A stretch of DNA of 64,000 bases from Gorillibacterium massiliense (GTDB lineage: Bacteria; Bacillota; Bacilli; Paenibacillales; NBRC-103111): NCBI RefSeq assembly GCF_000455485.1, contig NZ_CBQR020000009.1, positions 1-64,000 of the forward strand, written 5' to 3'. Shown piece by piece: positions 34,989 to 43,909 of this stretch. The translations under genes were made by a program, and so were the position numbers. Below the pieces are notes generated by a model. It saw only the letters and a program-made list of their open reading frames with translations. It did not search any database and was not told the origin of the DNA. Positions within the stretch are counted from its first letter, which is position 1; every line of letters starts with the position of its first letter.

Positions 34989-36827
34989 ATGCTTAGGAGA
35001 GAAAACATCCGCAACATCGCGATTATCGCACACGTCGACCACGGCAAAACCACCTTGGTGGATAAGCTTTTGCAGCAATCCGGCACTTTTCGGGAAAACG
35101 AAGCGGTGCAGGAGCGCGCTATGGATTCCAACGATATAGAACGGGAACGCGGCATCACCATATTGGCCAAGAACACAGCGATTCACTATAAGGATTATTT
35201 GATCAACATTGTCGATACCCCGGGGCACGCCGACTTCGGCGGCGAAGTAGAACGGATCATGAAGATGGTTGACGGCGTATTGCTCGTCGTTGATGCTTTT
35301 GAAGGCGTTATGCCGCAAACGAAGTTCGTTCTCCGCAAAGCGCTGGAGCAGAACCTGAAGCCTGTCGTAGTTGTCAATAAAATCGACCGTCCTAATGCCC
35401 GTCCGGAGGAAGTGCTGGACGAAGTGCTGGATTTGTTCATTGAGTTGGAAGCGACAGACGAACAACTTGATTTCCATGCCGTATATACGTCTGCTATTCA
35501 AGGTACCTCCAGCACCGATCCGCACAAGCAGGAAGCTAACATGGAGGCGGTCTACGAAGCGATTGTCGAGCAGGTTCCTTCTCCGACGGAAGACCCTGAA
35601 GCACCGCTGCAGCTTCTCGTCACCCTGATGGATTACAACGAATATCAAGGTCGCATCGGTATCGGCCGGGTGAACCGCGGCGTGATTCGCCAAGGCCAAA
35701 CCGTAGCCGTCATGACCCGGGAAGGCGGCGTCAAGCAAGCGCGCATCGATAAGCTGCTGGGCTTCCAAGGCCTGAAACGGGTAGAGATCGATGAAGCAGG
35801 CGCAGGCAATATTGTCGCTTTTTCCGGCATCAAAGACATCAACATCGGTGAAACCTTGGCCGATCCGGCCAATCCCGAAGCGCTGCCGGTTCTGAAAATC
35901 GACGAGCCGACGATGCAAATGACCTTCGTTGTCAATAACAGTCCTTTTGCCGGCCGCGAAGGGAAATGGATCACCTCCCGGAAGATACGGGAGCGGTTGT
36001 TTAACGAGCTGGAAACCGACGTTAGCTTGCGGGTAGATGAAACCGACAGCCCGGATGCTTTTATCGTATCCGGACGGGGCGAGCTTCACCTGGGGATTCT
36101 GATTGAAAATATGCGCCGGGAAGGTTACGAGCTGCAGGTATCAAAGCCGCAAGTTATCATCAAGGAAGTTGACGGACAAAAGATGGAGCCTATCGAACGC
36201 CTCGTTATCGATGTTCCGGAGGAAAGCATGGGAGCGGTTATGGAAAGCTTGGGCACCCGCAAAGCCGAGATGATCAACATGATCAATAACGGCACGGGAC
36301 AAATTCGGCTGGAATTCCTCATTCCAGCTCGGGGACTCATCGGCTATCGCACCCACTTCCTGACCCAAACGAAAGGCTACGGCGTCATGAACCACGCCTT
36401 TGACAGCTATGGTCCGTATCAAGGAAGCAATATCGGCGGCCGCCATCAAGGCGTACTGGTTGCCAGCGAAACCGGCTCTTCCACCACCTACGGCATGCTA
36501 TCCGTAGAAGACCGCGGCATTCTGTTCCTTACTCCGGGGACAGAAATTTATGAAGGCATGATCGTCGGGGAGCATACCCGGGATAATGATATCATCGTCA
36601 ACGTCTGCAAAGAAAAGCAAGTGACCAACGTTCGTTCCGCTACCAAGGAAGTAACCGTCAATCTGAAAACGCCGCGGATGTATTCCATGGAACAGGCTTT
36701 GGAATATTTGGACGATGACGAATACTGTGAGATCACCCCGAAATCAATCCGCTTGCGGAAAAAGATTCTCGACAAGAACGAACGGGCTCGGGCTGACAAG
36801 AACCGCAAAATGGCGGAACAGCAATAA
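34989..36827 (+). CDS. typA: Translational GTPase TypA/BipA
   Basis: 612 residues, AGAGAGGAT before the ATG. GTPase motifs: AHVDHGKTT (14-22), switch [23 protein letters not shown] and [10 protein letters not shown]. Domains II, III and V follow, with the BipA-specific C-terminus ending in a basic tail ([19 protein letters not shown]). TypA binds ribosomes and aids 50S assembly, especially in the cold. The gene begins the ylaG-ylaH-ylaJ-ylaK block. Codon use suggests good expression. Confidence 0.97.
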   Translation: MLRRENIRNIAIIAHVDHGKTTLVDKLLQQSGTFRENEAVQERAMDSNDIERERGITILAKNTAIHYKDYLINIVDTPGHADFGGEVERIMKMVDGVLLVVDAFEGVMPQTKFVLRKALEQNLKPVVVVNKIDRPNARPEEVLDEVLDLFIELEATDEQLDFHAVYTSAIQGTSSTDPHKQEANMEAVYEAIVEQVPSPTEDPEAPLQLLVTLMDYNEYQGRIGIGRVNRGVIRQGQTVAVMTREGGVKQARIDKLLGFQGLKRVEIDEAGAGNIVAFSGIKDINIGETLADPANPEALPVLKIDEPTMQMTFVVNNSPFAGREGKWITSRKIRERLFNELETDVSLRVDETDSPDAFIVSGRGELHLGILIENMRREGYELQVSKPQVIIKEVDGQKMEPIERLVIDVPEESMGAVMESLGTRKAEMINMINNGTGQIRLEFLIPARGLIGYRTHFLTQTKGYGVMNHAFDSYGPYQGSNIGGRHQGVLVASETGSSTTYGMLSVEDRGILFLTPGTEIYEGMIVGEHTRDNDIIVNVCKEKQVTNVRSATKEVTVNLKTPRMYSMEQALEYLDDDEYCEITPKSIRLRKKILDKNERARADKNRKMAEQQ

Positions 36828-36897
36828 AGCTAACAAGCTAATGACTTAAAGCAAGGATCTGGATTCGGAAAGTGCGAAATGGAGCGGAGGGGAGCCC

Positions 36898-37173
36898 ATG
36901 AATCACTGGTTTGCCGATCACCCGTGGATCACGTTTCTTTTCATCTATATCATGCTTGTGTATGTGTACAATAAAGTTTTTCGGACCCGGAAGCTGCCCC
37001 TCCTGAAGGATCTTCTCGTTTATTTGCTGATCGCAGTCGGAGGCGTTATCCTCCTCTTCTTTCAGATCGATCTGGAGCTGCCGATCGTCTACTGCCTAGC
37101 GGTTGCCATCTTGTTGATGTTCATCGTCCGGGTACGTATGTGGGCAACTGAACGGAAAAACAAGGAGGGGTAA
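36898..37173 (+). CDS. ylaH: YlaH-like family membrane protein
   Basis: 91 residues; GGAGCGGAGGGG precedes the ATG. Three hydrophobic helices (WITFLFIYIMLVYVYN, LLVYLLIAVGGVILLFF, YCLAVAILLMFIVRVRMW) and a basic tail, as in YlaH of Bacilli. Function unknown. Its position after typA/ylaG matches B. subtilis. The next gene starts 4 bases after the stop. Confidence 0.88.
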   Translation: MNHWFADHPWITFLFIYIMLVYVYNKVFRTRKLPLLKDLLVYLLIAVGGVILLFFQIDLELPIVYCLAVAILLMFIVRVRMWATERKNKEG

Positions 37174-37176
37174 GGA

Positions 37177-37449
37177 ATGGATTTGGAAAGCGCGCTTTTC
37201 AATTGGCTGCAAATCAAAATCGTTGCTGATGGAAGACCCGATGACCCGTCCGCACAGGATACTGCCACATTTTTCGATCAAATCCTGCGCGAGGATCACG
37301 GCATAACATCGATCCGGACGGAGGTCAGCGAGGATTTGATCGCCATTTTTTACGAATTAAACGGTGAAGAACAGAGAAAACGGTTTGACCGTACTTACGC
37401 CGAAAAGCTGCTCCACGATATCGAATCCGAGCCCCGCTTCAACAGCTGA
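37177..37449 (+). CDS. Small acidic protein of unknown function
   Basis: 90 residues, with AAGGAGGGG upstream and 4 bases after ylaH, so clearly translated as part of that operon. It is soluble and acidic (ALFNWLQIKIVADGRPDDPSAQDT..., FYELNGEEQRKRFDRTYAEKLLHDIESEP), with no cysteines and no motif that I recognise. It occupies the place of ylaI in B. subtilis, but lacks the CXXC zinc motifs of YlaI and is not that protein. Confidence 0.75.
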   Translation: MDLESALFNWLQIKIVADGRPDDPSAQDTATFFDQILREDHGITSIRTEVSEDLIAIFYELNGEEQRKRFDRTYAEKLLHDIESEPRFNS

Positions 37450-37488
37450 CCGGATAAAGTGCTGCTTGCCATAGGCTCTTCCGTATGG

Positions 37489-37515
37489 TTTGATGGCTTC
37501 TTCCTGTGGTATACT
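37489..37515 (+). promoter_or_regulatory. Candidate extended -10 promoter of the PNPOx-like gene
   Basis: TATACT (37510-37515) is preceded by TGG, an extended -10 element. A TTTGAT -35 lies 15 bases upstream. It is about 40 bases from the ATG at 37555. Confidence 0.5.
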
Positions 37516-37554
37516 GGAGATGTAAGAGCTATCGTCTAGAGGAGGCTTCAGCCT

Positions 37555-38007
37555 ATGGCGGAAACATTGGCCGTTTTATCAGAGCAGCAGTTTTCCTTGC
37601 TCCAACAGGAGAAGTTCGTTCTGCTTGGGACGGTGGACGCCGAGTCCGGTGCGCCCCATGCAAGCGCCATTTCCTGGATTTATGCGGCAGAGCCCTCGCG
37701 GCTGCGTTTTGCGGTGGACCATCGCTCCAGCATTATCAGCAACATCAAGGCAAATCCGAAAGTGACCGCGACCTTCTTCGGCGGAGGCGGTGTTAATGTC
37801 ATTTACGGGTCTGTAAGAGTAGTTTCGGAAGAGCTCGATGATGTGCCGATCAAACTCAGCTGTCTTGACATCGAGATTGAGTCGGTACGCAATGCCATGT
37901 TTTACGGCTCCAGAATTACCGTTGAACCGGAGTATGAGAAGACCTACGATAGACGTGCAGCCGATAAACTGGATGGACAAGTGTTTGAGGCCATGAATAA
38001 AGCCTAG
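37555..38007 (+). CDS. Pyridoxamine 5'-phosphate oxidase family protein
   Basis: 150 residues, GAGGAGG before the ATG. The split-barrel FMN-binding fold is indicated by FVLLGTVDAESGAPHASAISWIYA and LRFAVDHRSSIISNIKANPKVTATFFG. It probably binds flavin and may be an oxidoreductase or a stress-related flavoprotein; it is not a true PdxH. The stop codon lies within the stem of its terminator. Confidence 0.85.
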   Translation: MAETLAVLSEQQFSLLQQEKFVLLGTVDAESGAPHASAISWIYAAEPSRLRFAVDHRSSIISNIKANPKVTATFFGGGGVNVIYGSVRVVSEELDDVPIKLSCLDIEIESVRNAMFYGSRITVEPEYEKTYDRRAADKLDGQVFEAMNKA

Positions 38008-38030
38008 CTCCTATGCGGAGCTAGGCTTTT
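37999..38030 (+). terminator. Terminator overlapping the PNPOx-like stop codon
   Basis: GCCTAGCTCC (38002-38011) pairs perfectly with GGAGCTAGGC (38017-38026), flanked by AAA and TTTT. The TAG stop at 38005-38007 is in the left arm. Confidence 0.9.
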
Positions 38031-38060
38031 GTCGTCTTTCAGGCCGGATCGGCTCTCCCC

Positions 38061-38573
38061 CTAGGAGTTTGGAGATTGCGGCAGTTGGGGAATCAGCCTG
38101 CCAAGGATATCTCCAAGCTCGTTGGCGAAACCTGCGAGTGGATGGCCGGCCTTGACCTGGTCGCTGATCTCGCGGATCCGCTGGGCCAGATCGACGTCGG
38201 CGGTGACGATAGCCCCCGCTCCTTGAGGATCCTTCTTCAGCGCTTCGGCAACGGTATACTTGATGGTATCCACCCGGGAACGGTCCAAATTACCCGGCAC
38301 ATCGATGCCTACCAGGGCGAGGTTGCCCAGCCGCAGACAGGAAGCGCCTTTCACCTGTGGAACGCTGAGGGCGATGTCCACCAGATGCTCAGAATGCTGC
38401 TTCATGCTTAAATGAGGCGTTGCTTGGCCGTTATTCGCCGCTTGCCTAACCGACATATTGTTTGCCGACGTGTTCGGAGCGGCTTTCGGTGCCCGAGCTG
38501 CGCAGCCGACAAGGGTAAACAGGGCAAGGGCTGCAAAGAAAGCAGTCAGAATCCGTTTTTTGTAGCTCATCAT
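38061..38573 (-). CDS. ylaJ: YhcN/YlaJ family sporulation lipoprotein
   Basis: 170 residues from ATG 38573 (GGAAGG 6 bases upstream; ATG 38570 equally possible). The signal peptide ends in lipobox LVGCA. After a low-complexity linker, the YhcN/YlaJ domain is seen: LVDIALSVPQVKGASCLRLGNLALVGIDV, VDTIKYTVAEALKKDP, AIVTADVDLAQRIREISDQVK. Members occur in the spore inner membrane and affect germination. In B. subtilis ylaJ sits beside ylaK; here it is on the opposite strand to ylaK. Confidence 0.88.
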   Translation of the reverse strand: MMSYKKRILTAFFAALALFTLVGCAARAPKAAPNTSANNMSVRQAANNGQATPHLSMKQHSEHLVDIALSVPQVKGASCLRLGNLALVGIDVPGNLDRSRVDTIKYTVAEALKKDPQGAGAIVTADVDLAQRIREISDQVKAGHPLAGFANELGDILGRLIPQLPQSPNS

Positions 38574-38699
38574 GATCATCCTTCCACTTGGATTGATTGA
38601 GGCATTTCAGCATAGTATTTCCAGTATTCGTCTTCCTATGTACGGGGGATGATTGCACAATAGAAGGAAAAAACGCCGATGCGACAGGAGTGGATTATC

Positions 38700-40031
38700 T
38701 TGAAAAAAATCTACGTTTTGGACACCAACGTGCTGCTGCATGATCCGAATGCGCTGTTTTCCTTTGAAGACAACGAGGTGATTATTCCCGCCATCGTTCT
38801 TCAAGAGATCGACTCCAAAAAGAGGCTCGCTGACGAAATCGGGCGAAACGCCAGACATGTATCAAGGATCTTGGACGGTTTCCGCGACGAAGGGAAGCTG
38901 CATGACGGCGTTCCCCTCGGAAACGGCGGGTCGCTCAAAGTGGAGCTGAACCACCGCAGCTTTAATAAGCTGCAGGATTTGTTCAGCGAGATGAACAATG
39001 ACAACCTGATCCTGGCGGTTGCCCTTAATTATCATCAAGAGGAACAGAACAACCCGCTGCCAAGACCCGTCATCCTCGTAAGCAAGGACACCTTGGTACG
39101 GGTTAAGGCCGACGTGCTGGGCATCACTGCTCAAGACTACTTGTCGGACCATCTTGTTACCTTTCCTGAAATGTATAGCGGGTGCCGGACGATTCTAACT
39201 CACCCCGGGGTGATTGATGAATTTTACTCCTTCCGTAAACTTTCCATAGACAGCCTCAATTTGAGAACGCGGCTGCTTCCCAACGAATTCGTCATTTTGA
39301 AAGATGAGATGGGAACGGCGAAATCAGCCTTGTTGAAAGTGGATAAAACGGGAAAAAAGCTGGAGCCGCTGTTTTTAAGCAACGAACCGGTCTGGGGCAT
39401 CGGCGCCCGCAACGCCCAGCAGCGCATGGCACTGGAACTGCTTTTGAATGACGATATCCCCCTGGTGACCCTGACAGGCAAGGCCGGAACGGGGAAAACG
39501 CTGCTGGCTCTGGCTGCAGGGCTGCTAAAAACGGAGGATGAACATAAATATAAAAAGCTGTTGATCGCCCGTCCCGTAGTTCCCATGGGCAAGGATATCG
39601 GCTACCTTCCGGGTGAAAAGGAAGAAAAGCTGCGGCCTTGGATGCAACCGATCTATGATAATCTGGAATTTCTGTTCGATACGAAAAAATCCGGCGACAT
39701 CGACCGGATCCTTGCAGGGCTGGGCAGCATCCAAGTGGAGGCTCTTACGTATATTCGCGGCCGTTCCATTCCGGGCCAATTCATCATCATCGATGAAGCG
39801 CAGAACCTTTCCCGCCACGAGGTGAAAACCATCGTTTCCCGGGTAGGAGAAGGAAGCAAAATCGTCCTGATGGGCGATCCGGAACAAATCGACCATCCTT
39901 ATCTCGATGCTTCCAGCAATGGGCTAACCTACGTGGTGGAACGTTTTAAGGACCAAGCGGTGAGCGGCCATATCACTTTGGAAAAGGGCGAACGCTCCCA
40001 TTTGGCTCAACTCGCTGCGGATCTTCTGTAA
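38700..40031 (+). CDS. ylaK: PhoH family protein with PIN domain (YlaK)
   Basis: 443 residues from TTG 38700, chosen because AGGAG lies 9 bases upstream and the PIN domain then starts at its usual place (MKKIYVLDTNVLLHDP, D8). Upstream ATG 38679 has no ribosome site. PIN domain about 1-150 with conserved acidic residues; PhoH ATPase from ~230 with Walker A GKAGTGKT (260-267) and IIIDEAQN. A PIN nuclease fused to an RNA-helicase-like ATPase suggests RNA degradation. It is the second PhoH protein in this window. Confidence 0.94.
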   Translation: MKKIYVLDTNVLLHDPNALFSFEDNEVIIPAIVLQEIDSKKRLADEIGRNARHVSRILDGFRDEGKLHDGVPLGNGGSLKVELNHRSFNKLQDLFSEMNNDNLILAVALNYHQEEQNNPLPRPVILVSKDTLVRVKADVLGITAQDYLSDHLVTFPEMYSGCRTILTHPGVIDEFYSFRKLSIDSLNLRTRLLPNEFVILKDEMGTAKSALLKVDKTGKKLEPLFLSNEPVWGIGARNAQQRMALELLLNDDIPLVTLTGKAGTGKTLLALAAGLLKTEDEHKYKKLLIARPVVPMGKDIGYLPGEKEEKLRPWMQPIYDNLEFLFDTKKSGDIDRILAGLGSIQVEALTYIRGRSIPGQFIIIDEAQNLSRHEVKTIVSRVGEGSKIVLMGDPEQIDHPYLDASSNGLTYVVERFKDQAVSGHITLEKGERSHLAQLAADLL

Positions 40032-40048
40032 CTTTGGAAAACAAAGAG

Positions 40049-40089
40049 ATGCCGCTTCTTCACCATAGGGTGGGGAGGCGGCATTTTTT
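40049..40089 (+). terminator. Terminator after ylaK
   Basis: ATGCCGCTTCTTCACC pairs with GGTGGGGAGGCGGCAT over 16 bp with G-U pairs, loop ATAG, followed by TTTTTT. Confidence 0.9.
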
Positions 40090-40308
40090 ATACATCAGAA
40101 TTTATAAGTTTACTATTAAACGTCGCTCGTTTTAGCATAGGTCCCCGCATAGTACTTGCTTACGCTTCATCAGGGGTGGCTTCACTTGAGGGGGTGGTGT
40201 TGGCAAGATCATTTATCTTTGGGACTTCCGGTGGAATTTTTAAGGTAAGGGGTTTCATAATATGATAGGATAATAGGGTGATGCTGGGTAAAAAGGAGAG
40301 TATTTTTC

Positions 40309-41622
40309 TTGAATAAGCGGAAAAGCCTTCTGATGCTGTTTACTGTCCTGTGTTTGTCTATGCTGCTTATCCTGCAATTGATTAATGTGCAGGATCGGAC
40401 TCCGTCGAAGCCGGCTGGCGCCGCTCCTGAAGCGGCAAAGCCGGGGAAAGTCGAGCCGGATTATAGCGTCAATTCGTTACGCGTGTCAGTATCTCTTGCG
40501 GAAGATGAGTTCGCCGATTTAAAGAGACGGACGGACCGGTACGTGGATGAGCAAAATATTGACATCTCCCTGGAGAATCTGCCGCAAGACACTCAGTACT
40601 CTACCCTGAAACGGCTCAGCACACTAGGGGAAGCGCCTGACATTATGCTTTTGGACAACAGCTGGATTGCTGAGTTTGCTGCCTTGGGGTATTTAAATCC
40701 TTTGGACGAATTCTTCTCCGGTGAAAAGCAAACGGGATATCTCACCTCTGCCATCAATCAAAATAAATGGAACGGATATACATGGGGAGTACCGAAGGAT
40801 GTGGACCCCTATGTCATTATATGGAACGAGCAGCTTGCCAAAAGCGGCAAATGGGAGCACTCCCCTGCGAATCGGGATGAAATGCTTGCCTGGAACAAAG
40901 AGTGGATGAAGCCGGACCAAGGTATGTACGGTATTTATTTTGATCCTGACGATTATATGGCTTTTCTTTCGATCTACTCGATCTTCTCCGGCAGCATCCC
41001 GGAAGAAGGCAACCCGCTAAAGGAAGCGGCCAACGAAAGCATTCTGCAGCCGCTGCAAAATTTTCTGCTTCCCCAAGAGACGGAATGGAAAGGGGCAGTA
41101 TTCGCCAAAAATTATCCCCAACCCTCAGCCGAGTTTAGTCCGTGGGATCTGCTGGAAAAGGGGAAAATGGCTGCAATCGTGACGACGCTATCCCAGTACC
41201 GCAAGCATGGCTCGAGCGCTATCAAATTAGGCGCCCTGCCGATTTCCGGGAATGGCAAAACCCCAGGCTCATGGCTTATGGGCCGCAGTTTTGCCGTATC
41301 CTCCCGTTCGGCGAATAGCGCCGCCGCTATGAATTGGATCGAATCCGTCACGTCTGCCGATGCCCAGTCCCAGGCTTGGAAACTGACAGGCAAGCTTCCC
41401 TCGCTTCTGGCTAGCTATTCATCCCCGCAGCTGCGGCAGGAGGAACAATATGATTCCTATGCCTGGCTTGTGCAGGAAGGCGTAACGCCGCCATTATCCT
41501 TTGATGCCGCCAAGCGAGAAGATATGGTGCGCGAGGAAGGGATGCGCCTCTCTTCCGGGACCATCGATTTGAAGGCCTATGCCATGAAGCTTGCGGAATC
41601 GGACAGCTCATCCGACCGCTAA
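40309..41622 (+). CDS. Extracellular solute-binding protein, orphan and without lipobox
   Basis: 437 residues from TTG 40309, with AAAAGGAGAG upstream. The N-terminus is basic then hydrophobic (SLLMLFTVLCLSMLLILQLI) with no cysteine at a lipobox position, so it is membrane-anchored or cleaved by signal peptidase I. The body is a family 1 (MalE/UgpB-like) binding fold: DTQYSTLKRLSTLGEAPDIMLLDNSWIAEFAALGYLNPLDEF, GYTWGVPKDVDPYVIIWN. No permease or ATPase genes are adjacent. The 3' end overlaps the convergent coiled-coil gene by 4 bases. Substrate unknown. Confidence 0.85.
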   Translation: MNKRKSLLMLFTVLCLSMLLILQLINVQDRTPSKPAGAAPEAAKPGKVEPDYSVNSLRVSVSLAEDEFADLKRRTDRYVDEQNIDISLENLPQDTQYSTLKRLSTLGEAPDIMLLDNSWIAEFAALGYLNPLDEFFSGEKQTGYLTSAINQNKWNGYTWGVPKDVDPYVIIWNEQLAKSGKWEHSPANRDEMLAWNKEWMKPDQGMYGIYFDPDDYMAFLSIYSIFSGSIPEEGNPLKEAANESILQPLQNFLLPQETEWKGAVFAKNYPQPSAEFSPWDLLEKGKMAAIVTTLSQYRKHGSSAIKLGALPISGNGKTPGSWLMGRSFAVSSRSANSAAAMNWIESVTSADAQSQAWKLTGKLPSLLASYSSPQLRQEEQYDSYAWLVQEGVTPPLSFDAAKREDMVREEGMRLSSGTIDLKAYAMKLAESDSSSDR

Positions 41623-42698
41623 GGGTTGATGGTAAATTTGATCCGGAGCCATCCATCCTCAGTGGTAATGGAGGTTGCTTGCAGCATCGGATTGATGTCG
41701 CCAGGGGAAAAGCTCAGATCATAATCGCTTTCCAAAGCACTTACCGTCGTTTGATCCAAGGGATAGCCATTGAACTCCAGCTGGTCGATATGAAATTGCA
41801 GTCGGTTTGGTTTCTGTTCGATCTGATAATGCCCTTTCACAACCGCCTCGAGATTGTTTTCTTTTCCGTCAGCGGTCAAGGTTCCATTCGTAAAGCTTAT
41901 GGTGATTCCGGCTAAATCGGCGGATTGAGAGTGGAAGTAGTCGGTCAGTTCGCTATCGCGAATGCGGAATTCCGTGCCGTGAAAATATGACTTGCTGTTT
42001 CCGCCTTGGAGTAGGGTGTTAGGGAGCTCTTGCATGGCGCCAGCCATGGCGTTAAAGTATTTTTCGAATAAGGGCTGGCCGGTTTGTTTCCACAAGTTCT
42101 GCATCATCTTGATTTGGTTCTGCCATTCTTCTTTGGATCCCGGTTGTTGACTTAACTTGGCGTCGATTTGCTGTTGAAGGCTACCCATTCGAGTCCGCTC
42201 CGATTCATAGGTCGCGAGGAGATCGGTCAAATCCTTATTTTCTTGTTCCAGTGACTTCCGCACGTTTTTCAATCGGTTATATTCGTCTTGGTAGGTGGTT
42301 AGCGCCTGCTGGTCGGTTTCGTAAATAATCCGCATATTCCGGTACAAATCGAACAGATCAGAGAAGGACTTTGCCTCTAGCAGCATGAGCCACATGGACT
42401 TGCGCTGTCCCATGTAGTACGCCCGGAGAACGGTTCCGGCCCGATCCCTTCGTTTCTTCACCTGTTCGCTTTGCGCAGCTTCTTCCTTTTCGGAGCGTGC
42501 GATCTGCATTTCCACTGCCTGTCGCTGATCCTGGAGCCTGGTGATCTCTTCTTCAATCTGGGCGAGAGTGAGTCCGGCCTGGAGCAGCATTTTTTTTGCA
42601 TTGTCTTCTTCGGTTGAAGCTTGAGCCGGAATCATCAGTAAGGTGAATAGGGTGCAGATTGCTGCGGCGGCAAGAAGGACCCGGCGGATGCTGGTCAT
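41619..42698 (-). CDS. Secreted coiled-coil protein (PcsB/CwlO N-terminal-like)
   Basis: 359 residues. Signal peptide with AQAS cleavage region (VLLAAAAICTLFTLLMIPAQAS). Residues ~35-210 are a long coiled coil containing the PcsB-type signature RAGTVLRAYYMGQRKSMWLMLLEAKSFSDLFDLYRNMR. This domain in PcsB, CwlO and EnvC is controlled by FtsEX, but the usual C-terminal hydrolase (CHAP, NlpC/P60 or M23) is absent. Residues ~220-359 are instead a beta-rich region of unknown type. It may be a non-catalytic regulator of wall hydrolases. AGAGGGGGA precedes the ATG. Confidence 0.8.
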   Translation of the reverse strand: MTSIRRVLLAAAAICTLFTLLMIPAQASTEEDNAKKMLLQAGLTLAQIEEEITRLQDQRQAVEMQIARSEKEEAAQSEQVKKRRDRAGTVLRAYYMGQRKSMWLMLLEAKSFSDLFDLYRNMRIIYETDQQALTTYQDEYNRLKNVRKSLEQENKDLTDLLATYESERTRMGSLQQQIDAKLSQQPGSKEEWQNQIKMMQNLWKQTGQPLFEKYFNAMAGAMQELPNTLLQGGNSKSYFHGTEFRIRDSELTDYFHSQSADLAGITISFTNGTLTADGKENNLEAVVKGHYQIEQKPNRLQFHIDQLEFNGYPLDQTTVSALESDYDLSFSPGDINPMLQATSITTEDGWLRIKFTINP

Positions 42699-42780
42699 AA
42701 CATGTCCCCCTCTTATCCTGCGGTGTTTCTTCTCTTGCTATATATACCTGTCCGGATTCGGGGATAGTACATGCCGGGCA

Positions 42781-42811
42781 AAAAACAACCCCTCCAGCTA
42801 TGCCGGAGGGG
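42781..42811 (-). terminator. Terminator of the lipoprotein gene at 42828
   Basis: On the minus strand CCCCTCC and GGAGGGG form the stem, followed by TTGTTTTTT. It lies 17 bases past the stop. Confidence 0.85.
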
Positions 42812-42827
42812 CGTAGATACGTCGTTC

Positions 42828-43811
42828 TTATTTTTGCGGAAGCTGCTTCAAAACCTCATCAAAAGACTTTGCGTTTGTCGGAATCTCTTTCGTGAAAGTT
42901 GGCGGTTGGTTGATGGCGTCATATTCCTGCTTGTACTCGATATGGTGAGCTTCTGCTGCAGCTTCGGAGGCAGATTTCGTGGTCATATCCAGTATCAAGC
43001 CCATTTGCCGGAGATAGCCGGCATCGTCGATTATAAAGCTTAGCTCGCCAGGGCCGGACAGAGCGATCTGACTGCCGCCGCTCTTCAGCTTCTCGGCTTG
43101 GGCAGCCGTCATAATGCCGTTTTTCTGCAGCGAGTCAGCAATCGCAGGAAGCTCCTTGTTCAGTTGATCCGAAACTTCCCCCCGGTTTTTATCCGTAATG
43201 GACATGGTGATGGACTGGCCTTTCTTTCCATCCGCCAGATCGATTGGGTTCTTCGCTTTTGCGAACCAGCCGGACTTTGCATCCGTGAGTAATAGGGACA
43301 TGATCTGAGCTACTGCGGCATCGGTGTTTTTCAACCCGTCAAGGGAGAGCGGTGCTTTTGCTCCATCGGAGCTTGTCCATTTGCTCATATCGAAGGAATA
43401 ATATTCTCCTGATTTGTTCAGGTAGGGTATGCTTAAGTACAGCACATTCTGGTTAACGATCATGGGAAAATCAAGAGTTTGCTGCCCCCCGCCAGGTGCA
43501 GCTTTATATTCCGCTTCCAAGCGCATAGGTTCGGTAGTGACAGCGCCGTTCCATGTCCAATTGCTGTTGCTGAACAGAGCCATGAGCGAGGCTAGCAAGG
43601 CGGACGTTTCACTGCTGTCTTTTGCTGCAGGAGCCGTTCCCCAGTCGATTGCGGCATTTCCGGAAAAGGTATATTGCTTGACTTCTCCAAGCTTGGCCAG
43701 TGCAGCTGTCACGTCCTCCTTTTCATGATGGGGGGTCTTGGCGCAACCGCTGAAGACCAGAGCAGCCGCCATACAGGCGAGGGCAGCTTTGCCGCTTTTG
43801 GATAGAATCAT
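42828..43811 (-). CDS. Lipoprotein of unknown function
   Basis: 327 residues, TAAGGAG before the ATG. Lipobox VFSGCA. The mature protein (LGEVKQYTFSGNAAIDWG..., VLYLSIPYLNKSGEYYSFDMSKW..., LSFIIDDAGYLRQMGLILDM) has the alternating strand pattern of LolA/LppX-like or DUF6612-type beta-barrel lipoproteins, but I cannot name the family firmly. It is a single gene divergent from the methyltransferase gene. A near-palindrome (43867-43883) with -10-like sequences on both strands lies between them. Confidence 0.78.
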   Translation of the reverse strand: MILSKSGKAALACMAAALVFSGCAKTPHHEKEDVTAALAKLGEVKQYTFSGNAAIDWGTAPAAKDSSETSALLASLMALFSNSNWTWNGAVTTEPMRLEAEYKAAPGGGQQTLDFPMIVNQNVLYLSIPYLNKSGEYYSFDMSKWTSSDGAKAPLSLDGLKNTDAAVAQIMSLLLTDAKSGWFAKAKNPIDLADGKKGQSITMSITDKNRGEVSDQLNKELPAIADSLQKNGIMTAAQAEKLKSGGSQIALSGPGELSFIIDDAGYLRQMGLILDMTTKSASEAAAEAHHIEYKQEYDAINQPPTFTKEIPTNAKSFDEVLKQLPQK

Positions 43812-43909
43812 ATTAATCTCCTTATAGATATTTTTGCATTTAGAAAGTGAATGAAGGTTTATAACGTATGCTATTATAACATAGAATCAAAATGGCGGGA
43901 GTTGACAGA

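Noticed and set aside
34962-36089. 375-residue minus-strand frame opposite typA
   Set aside because: Antisense shadow of a clear GTPase gene.
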